64,000 nucleotides of DNA from assembly GCA_000696115.1 (NCBI GenBank), contig JJOH01000008.1, positions 1 through 64,000 on the forward strand. Reading direction: 5' to 3'. The notes under the pieces are model-generated. The model made no database searches. It saw only the letters and a list, made by a program, of their open reading frames with translations, and was not told the DNA's origin. Positions 57,474-64,000 of the stretch are shown piece after piece. The stretch's first letter is position 1. Each line of letters opens with the position of its first letter. A program made the position numbers and the translations under genes. Source of the stretch: Streptomyces olindensis (GTDB taxonomy: Bacteria > Actinomycetota > Actinomycetes > Streptomycetales > Streptomycetaceae).

Positions 57474-58148
57474 TCACGTGGCGGTGTCGTCGGGCGTATC
57501 CGGACGGGGGTCGTCCCCCGGCCGGGGCAGGCCGCCCGACGCTCCAGATGTGGTGTCACGCGAACCGGGCTCCCCGGAGGCGGGACCCTTGAGGTCCCGC
57601 CCCGCCCGCTCGCTCTCGATGAGCTCGTTCAGCCAGCGCACCTCGCGCTCCACGGACTCCATCCCGTGGCGCTGGAGCTCAAGCGTGTAGTCGTCGAGGC
57701 GCTCCCGGGTCCGGGCCAGGGAGGCGCGCATCTTCTCCAGGCGCTCCTCCAGCCGGCTGCGGCGACCCTCCAGCACGCGCATGCGTACGTCGCGTGAGGT
57801 TTGCCCGAAGAAAGCGAAACGGGCGGCGAAGTGCTCGTCCTCGTACGCGTCGGGCCCGGTCTGCGAGAGCAGCTGCTCGAAGTGCTCCTTGCCCTCCGCC
57901 GTCAACCGGTAGACGATCTTGGCGCGGCGGCCGGTGAGGGGGACGGCCTCGGCGTCGTTCCCCTGTTCCTCGATCAACCAGCCGTTGGCGACCAGCGTCT
58001 TGAGGCAGGGGTAGAGGGTCCCGTAGCTGAACGCACGGAAGACGCCCAGTGATGTGTTGAGTCGTTTGCGCAGCTCATAGCCGTGCATCGGAGATTCGCG
58101 GAGCAGGCCGAGGACGGCGAACTCGAGGATCCCGGAACGCCGGCTCAT
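57474..58148 (-). CDS. PadR-family transcriptional regulator
   Basis: 224 aa from ATG 58148 with GGAGG upstream. A PadR winged helix (about 1-90) with Leu-Gly-Leu-Leu-Xaa-Glu-Ser-Pro-Met-His-Gly-Tyr-Glu-Leu and Tyr-Gly-Thr-Leu-Tyr-Pro-Cys-Leu is followed by a coiled-coil dimer domain (about 120-190) and a disordered tail. It probably represses its own promoter through the 19-bp palindrome just downstream of the -10 box, and so also ino1. Effector unknown. Confidence 0.92.
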   Translation of the reverse strand: MSRRSGILEFAVLGLLRESPMHGYELRKRLNTSLGVFRAFSYGTLYPCLKTLVANGWLIEEQGNDAEAVPLTGRRAKIVYRLTAEGKEHFEQLLSQTGPDAYEDEHFAARFAFFGQTSRDVRMRVLEGRRSRLEERLEKMRASLARTRERLDDYTLELQRHGMESVEREVRWLNELIESERAGRDLKGPASGEPGSRDTTSGASGGLPRPGDDPRPDTPDDTAT

Positions 58149-58201
58149 CGTCGCCTCCTCTCTGCCGCGGTGCTCATGTATCCGCTCGATGTGTCGAGCT
58201 G

Positions 58202-58220
58202 ATGTATCGACTCGATACAT
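58202..58220. promoter_or_regulatory. Probable PadR operator
   Basis: Perfect palindrome ATGTATCGA-C-TCGATACAT starting 4 bp downstream of the padR -10 box, so over the expected transcription start. A partial copy (ATGTATC...TCGAT) lies at 58176-58194. PadR proteins usually bind ATGTAT-type palindromes. Confidence 0.75.
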
Positions 58221-58224
58221 CACG

Positions 58225-58253
58225 ACGATAGAACGGCCTTCCGCATGCGACAA
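58225..58253 (-). promoter_or_regulatory. Promoter of padR-ino1
   Basis: On the minus strand TTGTCG (58248-58253), a 17-bp spacer and TATCGT (58225-58230) fit the vegetative sigma consensus. The PadR palindrome follows directly. Confidence 0.7.
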
Positions 58254-58538
58254 GAGGGGGTGTGGTGAACGGGATCACATCACCGATTCATCGGACGCGA
58301 GTTGCCTGATTTGAGGTGAACTTTGGGGCTCGGCAGGTTTTGGCGGTGCGTAGTCTGTGCGCCATGCACATCACCGGGAACCAAGTGACGTCTGAGAGCG
58401 TCGTCGTCTTCGGTGTAGTACGGGTGCATGCGGGACCGATGAATGCGGAGCCGACCGCATCCGTACTTCGGGGGGACCGGAAACCAGCCGCCGTTTCCAG
58501 GCGCGCAGGAGTGCGCCTGCCCGAGGAGTAGTCGTTCG

Positions 58539-61187
58539 ATGAGCGAGCACCGTCGCAAACCGCCGCAGCCGCAGGGAGGCGGACGTGCCGCGGCCCGACG
58601 CGGCCAGTCCGGCTCGTCCTCCGGCCGCCGCGCGGCACCGCGAGGCGCCACCGAGTCTCCGTCCGACTCCTATGGGTCGGGTTCCTACGGCTCGGGGGGT
58701 GAGGAGCGTCCGTACGGCGGCCGTGCCGAGGCCCGGCGTGCGGCGCAGAGAAGCGGAGGTGGCCGACGCAGAGCCGCCGAGCCGGCCCGTGGTGGCCGGC
58801 GCGCCGCTCCCGCCGGTCCGGTCGGCCCGGGGCGCGGCCGAGGGCGCGCACCCGTGTCCGACAAGAAACGGCTGATCGACTACCCGCGCGCCGGCAAGTA
58901 CGGCTGGCAGCGCTGGGTGCCCTCCTGGAAGCTCGTCTCTGGCCTGTGCATCGGGTTCTTCGGCAGCCTGGTGGCCGTGGCGGGCATCGGGTACGCCATG
59001 GTGGGCGTCCCCAACGAGGAGAACGCGGCGGCCCTGTCGCAGAACAACGTCTACTACTGGTCCAACGGCCAGCAGATGGTGGCGACGGGCAGCGGCCAGA
59101 ACCGGCAGAACGTCACGATCGACCGGATCCCCAAGGCCATGCAGCAGGCGGTGATCTCGGCCGAGAACAAGACCTTCTACAAGGACTCGGGCGTCGACCC
59201 GATGGGCATCGCCCGCGCCCTGGCGAACATGGCCCGGGGCGGTGACACGCAGGGTGGCTCGACGATCACCCAGCAGTTCGTCAAGAACACGTACCTGAGC
59301 CAGGAACAGACGATCACCCGTAAGTTCAAGGAGATGTTCATCTCGATCAAGGTGGGCACGAAGCTCTCCAAGGACGAGATCCTCCAGGGGTACCTGAACA
59401 CCTCGTACTACGGGCGTGGCGCCTACGGCATCCAGGCCGCCGCCCAGACCTACTACGGCAAGGATGCGAAAGACCTCACGGCGAGCCAGTGCGCCTTCCT
59501 CGCCGCTCTGCTCAAGGGTCCGACGTACTACGACCCCGCGGGCAACGAGAGCCTCGACCCGTCGGCGAACAAGGACGCCAACCTCAAGCGGTCCAAGGAA
59601 CGCTGGGGCTGGATCCTGCAGCAGATGCACAACGACAACAAGCTCACGGACGCCCAGTACCAGGAAGCGATCAAGGAGTACCCCATGCCGCAGGGTCGCA
59701 AGGCGACCAAGGGCATGAGCGGCCAGATCAGCTACCTGGTGGACACGGCCAAGAAGTACGTCCTGAACCACTCCAACATCACGGAGCAGCAGTTCGACCA
59801 GGGCGGCTACCAGATCAAGACGACCTTCGAGAAGAGCAAGGTCGAGGCGCTGGCCAAGGCCGTCAAGAAGGTCGAGGACGAGAAGCTCGATCCGGAGAAG
59901 CGTGAGCTGGACAAGCACGTCCAGTTCGGCGCGGCGTCGGTGAAGCCCAAGGACGGCGCGATCGTCGCGCTCTACGGTGGTGCGGGCTACGAGAAGGGCC
60001 ACTTCAACAACAACGCGGACACCTCGGGCGTCCCCGTCGGTTCGACGTGGAAGCCGTTCGTGCTCGCCGCGGCCATGGAGCACGGCACCTACCGGAGCGA
60101 CGGTCCCCTCTCGCCGCTCAGCAAGTACAACGGCAACGACAATCTGAGGGTCAGGAACAACGACGGCTCCTACGTTCTGAAGAAGGACAACACGCCCTTC
60201 CGCCAGAAGAACGAGAGCGACCGCCCCTGGGGCTACATCACCTTGCGCAAGGCGATGGAGCAGTCCGTCAACACCCCGTTCGTGCAGCTCGGCATGGACG
60301 TGGGGATGAGGAACGTGCGGGACGTGGCCGAGAAGGCCGGCATCCTGGACGCCAGCTTCGCCACGCTCAACCCGTCGTTCGCGCTCGGTACCTCGACCCC
60401 CAGCGCGATCCGCATGGCCGACGCCTACGCGACGTTCGCCGCCGCCGGCAAGCAGGCCGCCCCCTACTCGGTGACCAGCGTCAAGTTCAACGGGCAGGAG
60501 GTCGACGGCTTCGACAAGCCGAGGATCACCCAGGCGATGCCCGAGAACGTGGCGAACAACGTCACCGACGTGCTGGAGAACGTCATCCAGAACGGTACGG
60601 GTAAGAACGCGCTGGCTCTGGGCCGTACGGCGGCCGGCAAGACCGGTACGACGGACGAGAACAAGTCGGCCTGGTTCGTCGGCTACACCCAGCAGCTGTC
60701 GACCTCGATCGCGATGTTCCGTGAGGATCCCAAGAGCGCCAAGCTGCTCTCCATGAACGGCACCGCGGGCGAGGAGTCCATCCACGGTGGTGACACCCCC
60801 ACCGAAGTGTGGACCGAGTACATGAAGGCCGCGCTGAAGGGCGAGCCCGACCTCGGCTTCCCGGAGGCCGAGAAGATCGGCGAGGTCCAGGACGCGGTGG
60901 GCGCTCCGTCGCCGACCCCGAGCCCGAGCGTGGAGCCCAGCGAGACACCGACCGAGTCGCCGAGCGCGACGCCCAGTGAGAGCCCGACGCTCCCGTCGCC
61001 CTCGCCGAGTGACACCTGCGGTTTCTTCGGTTGCGAGAACGACGGCGGCGGCCAGAACGGTGGCGCGGACAGCGGAGGCACGGACGGAGGGGCGAGTACC
61101 GAGCCCACGCCGACCGACACGAATCTGGACGGCGGCAACACCAGAGGCAATGGCAACGGAGGCATCTTCGGAGGCCCCGCCGGATAG
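58539..61187 (+). CDS. Bifunctional penicillin-binding protein (transglycosylase/transpeptidase, class A)
   Basis: 882 aa from ATG 58539 (GAGGAG upstream). An Arg/Gly-rich cytoplasmic N-terminus (about 1-125) precedes a membrane segment (about 133-156). The GT51 glycosyltransferase domain has catalytic Glu209 in Ala-Glu-Asn-Lys-Thr-Phe-Tyr and Gly-Gly-Ser-Thr-Ile-Thr-Gln-Gln. The transpeptidase domain has Ser502-Thr-Trp-Lys505, Ser-Val-Asn and Lys701-Thr-Gly. A Ser/Pro/Thr and Asn/Gly-rich tail ends it. The first GT motif is Glu-Asn rather than the usual Glu-Asp. It builds and cross-links peptidoglycan. Confidence 0.95.
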   Translation: MSEHRRKPPQPQGGGRAAARRGQSGSSSGRRAAPRGATESPSDSYGSGSYGSGGEERPYGGRAEARRAAQRSGGGRRRAAEPARGGRRAAPAGPVGPGRGRGRAPVSDKKRLIDYPRAGKYGWQRWVPSWKLVSGLCIGFFGSLVAVAGIGYAMVGVPNEENAAALSQNNVYYWSNGQQMVATGSGQNRQNVTIDRIPKAMQQAVISAENKTFYKDSGVDPMGIARALANMARGGDTQGGSTITQQFVKNTYLSQEQTITRKFKEMFISIKVGTKLSKDEILQGYLNTSYYGRGAYGIQAAAQTYYGKDAKDLTASQCAFLAALLKGPTYYDPAGNESLDPSANKDANLKRSKERWGWILQQMHNDNKLTDAQYQEAIKEYPMPQGRKATKGMSGQISYLVDTAKKYVLNHSNITEQQFDQGGYQIKTTFEKSKVEALAKAVKKVEDEKLDPEKRELDKHVQFGAASVKPKDGAIVALYGGAGYEKGHFNNNADTSGVPVGSTWKPFVLAAAMEHGTYRSDGPLSPLSKYNGNDNLRVRNNDGSYVLKKDNTPFRQKNESDRPWGYITLRKAMEQSVNTPFVQLGMDVGMRNVRDVAEKAGILDASFATLNPSFALGTSTPSAIRMADAYATFAAAGKQAAPYSVTSVKFNGQEVDGFDKPRITQAMPENVANNVTDVLENVIQNGTGKNALALGRTAAGKTGTTDENKSAWFVGYTQQLSTSIAMFREDPKSAKLLSMNGTAGEESIHGGDTPTEVWTEYMKAALKGEPDLGFPEAEKIGEVQDAVGAPSPTPSPSVEPSETPTESPSATPSESPTLPSPSPSDTCGFFGCENDGGGQNGGADSGGTDGGASTEPTPTDTNLDGGNTRGNGNGGIFGGPAG

Positions 61188-61210
61188 CCGACCGATCGCC
61201 CGGCTTGGGT

Positions 61211-61224
61211 GTTTCACGTGAAAC
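61211..61224. other. parS: parS site (perfect), first of a close pair
   Basis: GTTTCACGTGAAAC 23 bp after the PBP stop; its centre is 22 bp from that of the next site. Confidence 0.93.
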
Positions 61225-61232
61225 GTCAGGCT

Positions 61233-61246
61233 GTTTCACGTGAAAC
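61233..61246. other. parS: parS site (perfect), second of a close pair
   Basis: GTTTCACGTGAAAC, 8 bp after the first site and 1 bp before the terminator stem at 61248. Confidence 0.93.
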
Positions 61247-61247
61247 A

Positions 61248-61281
61248 AGGGCCGCCGCACCCACTCGGGTACGGCGGCCCT
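61248..61281 (+). terminator. Intrinsic terminator after the PBP gene
   Basis: AGGGCCGCCG pairs with CGGCGGCCCT around an inner CCC/GGG pair. Confidence 0.75.
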
Positions 61282-61318
61282 CGGCGTATTACTAGACACG
61301 TACGGCAGGATGTGCGGC

Positions 61319-62821
61319 ATGCCCAGTGCAGAATCGACGCGAGCGAGCGTCCACGAGCCGGAGCCGGTGCGGCCGACCAAGGAGGACGAGGTCGCCGCGG
61401 CCGGCAGCGAGCTGATCGGCGGCCCGCTCGGGCGGCGTGCCCTGCTCGGGTCGTCCTGGTGGACTCCGGTGCGAGTGATCGCGCTGGTGGCGATCGGCAT
61501 GTTCGCCCTCGGCCTGGTCCAGAAGGCGCCCTGCTACAACGGCGCCTGGTTCTTCGGCGCGAGCTCCCAGTACACGCATGCCTGCTACTCGGACATCCCG
61601 CACCTCTACCAGGGGCGTGGCTTCGCCGACGGTCTCGTGCCGTACTTCGACCGGCTCCCCGGCGACATGCAGTACCTGGAGTACCCGGTGCTCACCGGTG
61701 TCTTCATGGAGGTCGCCTCCTGGCTCACGCCCGGCAGCGGCACCATCCAGTACCAGGAGCAGTGGTACTGGATGGTCAACGCCGGGATGCTCATGGTGTG
61801 CGCGTCGGTCATCGCCGTCTGCGTGACCCGCACCCACGCCCGGCGTCCCTGGGACGGCCTGCTGGTCGCCCTGGCGCCCGCCGCCGCACTGACGGCCACC
61901 ATCAACTGGGACCTGCTGGCGGTCGCTCTGACGGCCGCGGCGATGCTGATGTGGTCGCGAGGCCGGTCCCTGGCCTTCGGCGTCCTGCTGGGGCTCGCCA
62001 CGGCGGCCAAGCTCTATCCCTTCCTGCTCCTCGGGCCGCTGCTGGTGTTGTGCTGGCGCGCGGGCAAGTGGCGGGAGTTCGCGAAGGCACTGGGCGGCGG
62101 GATCGTCGCCTGGGTCGTCGTGAACGGGCCGGTGATGCTCTTCGCGTTCGAGGGCTGGTCGAAGTTCTACACGTTCAGCCAGGAACGGGGCGTCGACTTC
62201 GGCTCCTTCTGGCTGATCATGGCCCAGAACTCCGACAACCCGCTCGGCACCGAGACCGTCAACACGCTCGCCACGCTGCTGATGCTGGTGTGCTGCGCCG
62301 GTGTGGCGGCCCTCGCCCTGACCGCACCGCGCCGTCCGCGATTCGCCCAGCTCGCCTTCCTGATCGTCGCGGCGTTCATCCTCACCAACAAGGTCTACTC
62401 GCCGCAGTACGTGCTGTGGCTGGTGCCGCTGGCCGCGCTAGCGAGGCCGAAGTGGCGGGACTACCTGATCTGGCAGGCCTGCGAGGTGGCCTACTTCCTG
62501 GGGATCTGGATGTACCTCGCGTACACGACCAGCGGAGACGCCCACAAGGGCCTGCCCACCGACGGCTACCACTGGGCCATCGGCATGCATCTGCTGGGGA
62601 CGCTGTACCTGTGCGTCATGGTCGTGCGGGACATCTTGATGCCGGAGCGGGACCCGGTGCGGCGGTCCGGCGACGACGACCCGTCGGGCGGGGTGCTCGA
62701 CGGTGCGGAGGACGTGTTCGTCCTCGGTCCCGCGGCCCGGTCCCGGCAGCAGGACGCCGTCCGGTTCGACGGGCCGCCGGTCGAGTGGGGCAAGCAGGGC
62801 GCCTCGGGCGGTTCACTCTGA
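61319..62821 (+). CDS. Polytopic membrane glycosyltransferase-like protein (GT87/DUF2029 family)
   Basis: 500 aa from ATG 61319; an ATG 9 bp upstream is also possible. About ten membrane segments. After the first segment lies an outer loop with Tyr-Xaa-Asp-Ile-Pro-His-Leu-Tyr and Pro-Tyr-Phe-Asp. Further on are Tyr-Pro-Val and Lys-Leu-Tyr-Pro-Phe, typical of GT87 (mannosyl- or arabinofuranosyl-like, polyprenyl-phosphate sugar) transferases. A charged tail of about 60 residues ends it. Sugar and acceptor unknown. Ends at a terminator shared with the next, convergent gene. Confidence 0.82.
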   Translation: MPSAESTRASVHEPEPVRPTKEDEVAAAGSELIGGPLGRRALLGSSWWTPVRVIALVAIGMFALGLVQKAPCYNGAWFFGASSQYTHACYSDIPHLYQGRGFADGLVPYFDRLPGDMQYLEYPVLTGVFMEVASWLTPGSGTIQYQEQWYWMVNAGMLMVCASVIAVCVTRTHARRPWDGLLVALAPAAALTATINWDLLAVALTAAAMLMWSRGRSLAFGVLLGLATAAKLYPFLLLGPLLVLCWRAGKWREFAKALGGGIVAWVVVNGPVMLFAFEGWSKFYTFSQERGVDFGSFWLIMAQNSDNPLGTETVNTLATLLMLVCCAGVAALALTAPRRPRFAQLAFLIVAAFILTNKVYSPQYVLWLVPLAALARPKWRDYLIWQACEVAYFLGIWMYLAYTTSGDAHKGLPTDGYHWAIGMHLLGTLYLCVMVVRDILMPERDPVRRSGDDDPSGGVLDGAEDVFVLGPAARSRQQDAVRFDGPPVEWGKQGASGGSL

Positions 62822-62890
62822 GCGAACGGCCCCAGCGGCCGCCGAGCAGCCGCTCAAGAAGTCGCGCAGAAGCCGACGCCTGAAGCCAAG

Positions 62891-62920
62891 AGGCCGTACA
62901 CGGAAGCCCGTGTACGGCCT
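62891..62920. terminator. Bidirectional terminator between convergent genes
   Basis: A perfect 13-bp stem, AGGCCGTACACGG with CCGTGTACGGCCT and loop AAGC, is followed by TTT on the plus strand. Confidence 0.85.
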
Positions 62921-62939
62921 TTGCGCTGAACCGCGTCGG

Positions 62940-63971
62940 TCAGCGGTCCACGATCCGGTCGAACTGCGTGGTGGTATGCCGCAGATGGGCCACCAGCTCA
63001 TCGCCCACCTTCGGCTCCGGCGCGTCCGCGGGCACGAACAGGATCGAGACCTGCATGTGCGGCGGCTCGGCGAACCAGCGCTGCTTGCCGCCCCAGACGA
63101 ACGGAGAAAGGTTCCGGTTCACCGTCGCGAGGCCGGCGCGGGCGACGCCCTTGGCGCGCGGCATGACGCCGTGCAGCGCCTTGGGGGCCTCCAGGCCCAC
63201 CCCATGGGACGTGCCGCCCGCCACGACCACCAGGAAGCCGTCCGAGGCGGCCTTCTGCTGCCGGTAGCCGAAGCGGTCGCCCTTGGCGACGCGTGTGACG
63301 TCCAGGACCGCGCCACGGTATTCGGTGGCCTCGTGGTCTCCGAGCCACAGCCGCGTGCCGATGCGGGCGCGGAAGCGGGTCTGCGGGAACTGCTGCTGGA
63401 GCCGGGTGAGTTCCTCCGCCTTGAGGTGGCTGACGAACATGGTGTGCAGGGGCAGCCGGGCCGCACGCAGCCGGTCCATCCAGCCGATGACCTCCTCGAC
63501 GGCGTCCGAGCCGTCGGTGCGGTCCAGCGGCAGGTGGATGGCGAAGCCCTCCAGGCGGACGTTCTCGATCGCGGCGTGCAACTGGGGCAGGTCCTGCTCG
63601 CTGATGCCGTGGCGCTTCATCGAGGACATCACCTCGATCACCACGCGGGCGCCGACGAGACCGTACACACCGTCTATCGACGAGACGGAGCGGATCACCC
63701 GGTCCGGCAGCGGCACCGGCTCCTCGCCGCGCCGGTACGGCGTCAGCACCAGCAGGTCACCGCCGAACCAGTCCTTGATCCGGGCGGCCTCGTACGTCGT
63801 GCCGACGGCGAGGACGTCCGAACCCAGCCGTGTGGCCTCCTCGGCCAGCCGCTCGTGCCCGAAGCCGTAGCCGTTGCCCTTGCAGACCGGCACGAGGCCC
63901 GGGAACTGCTCCTGCACGTGCTTGTGGTGCGCCCGCCAGCGCGCGGTGTCGACGTAGAGCGTGAGCGCCAT
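62940..63971 (-). CDS. Alanine-racemase-like PLP enzyme
   Basis: 343 aa. The N-terminal half fits the fold-type III PLP barrel of alanine racemases. Lys31 is in Val-Cys-Lys-Gly-Asn-Gly-Tyr-Gly-Phe-Gly, equivalent to the usual Lys-Ala-Asn-Ala-Tyr-Gly-His-Gly, and an Ile-Glu-Val strand follows. The C-terminal half is divergent and I cannot see the usual Tyr base, so racemase activity is uncertain. It may form D-alanine or act on another amino acid. ATG start; its upstream neighbour is outside the window, and in other Streptomyces this gene lies next to a femX-type gene, as I recall. Confidence 0.75.
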   Translation of the reverse strand: MALTLYVDTARWRAHHKHVQEQFPGLVPVCKGNGYGFGHERLAEEATRLGSDVLAVGTTYEAARIKDWFGGDLLVLTPYRRGEEPVPLPDRVIRSVSSIDGVYGLVGARVVIEVMSSMKRHGISEQDLPQLHAAIENVRLEGFAIHLPLDRTDGSDAVEEVIGWMDRLRAARLPLHTMFVSHLKAEELTRLQQQFPQTRFRARIGTRLWLGDHEATEYRGAVLDVTRVAKGDRFGYRQQKAASDGFLVVVAGGTSHGVGLEAPKALHGVMPRAKGVARAGLATVNRNLSPFVWGGKQRWFAEPPHMQVSILFVPADAPEPKVGDELVAHLRHTTTQFDRIVDR

Positions 63972-64000
63972 GGCCGGACCTGGAACCTTTCTCGTGGTCG

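Larger units (their letters stand above)
58149..58538. other. Divergent region, padR / bifunctional PBP gene
   Basis: 390 bp without a supported gene. It holds the padR operator and promoter (58202-58253). The plus-strand promoter for the PBP gene could not be placed; short open frames here have poor codon use. Confidence 0.5.

Overview
The window is a high-GC actinobacterial chromosome segment centred on the replication origin. The organism is almost certainly a Streptomyces or a very close relative. The evidence is a very high G+C third codon position, many GTG starts, and the order rnpA-rpmH-dnaA-oriC-dnaN-gnd-recF-dciA-gyrB-gyrA. Streptomyces-type families (crgA, class E sortases, DLW-39, DUF3566, DUF6049, LppU/SCO3897, DUF5324) and many perfect parS sites (GTTTCACGTGAAAC) point the same way. 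No rRNA, CRISPR array, insertion sequence or prophage was seen. Nearly all of it is conserved core chromosome. The two places that look accessory or rearranged are a phage-regulator/Mrr nuclease fusion gene (7801-8832) and a decayed divergent marR/nmrA pair (about 21840-22317).

Layout. 1-7654: cell-wall growth and Ser/Thr phosphorylation operon (fhaA end, fhaB, pstP, rodA, pbpA, pknB). 7801-8832: the accessory nuclease fusion. 8876-13109 (minus): DUF881 protein, a class E sortase, a 53-aa membrane protein, a pabA-type glutamine amidotransferase and two more class E sortases. 13249-17252: crgA, a DnaA-box cluster, rhomboid protease, cyclophilin, a DUF5324 protein, tRNA-Ala(UGC) and an XRE regulator. 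17484-21691: a tail-anchored kinase with a repeat-rich linker, an exported membrane protein, DLW-39 and a small secreted protein. 21840-22317: gene remnants. 22430-31136 (minus): tRNA-Ile(GAU), DUF3566, gyrA, gyrB, dciA, recF, gnd. 31321-35366: dnaN, oriC with about 19 DnaA-box-like 9-mers, dnaA. 35741-42672 (plus): rpmH, rnpA, yidD, yidC, jag, rsmG, parA, parB and a GNAT gene. 42768-52550 (minus): trxA, trxB (SigR-type promoter), anti-sigma factor, sigM, a pseudokinase, murJ and DUF6049. This last block is the same gene order as the pcnA-Rv3909-mviN-sigM-rsmA-trxB2-trxC region of Mycobacterium. 52806-63971: CCA-adding enzyme, LppU-like protein, MFS transporter, inositol-phosphate synthase with a PadR regulator, a bifunctional PBP, a GT87-like membrane protein and an alanine-racemase-like protein.

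How it works together. The window holds initiation (DnaA, oriC, DnaN), topology (GyrAB) and origin segregation (ParA, ParB, ten perfect parS sites). It also holds membrane insertion (YidC/YidD) and much of the polar-growth wall machinery (RodA, PbpA, MurJ, bifunctional PBP) under PknB/PstP/FHA control. The pseudokinase next to murJ is the separated equivalent of the pseudokinase domain fused to mycobacterial MviN, whose partner FhaA lies at the left edge.

The most unusual structure is the relation of parS to gene ends. One parS is the exact centre of a 40-bp perfect palindrome between convergent genes (54309-54348). Three others lie 1-3 bp from intrinsic-terminator stems. Three more are inside genes and are all read as Val-Ser-Arg-Glu-Thr.
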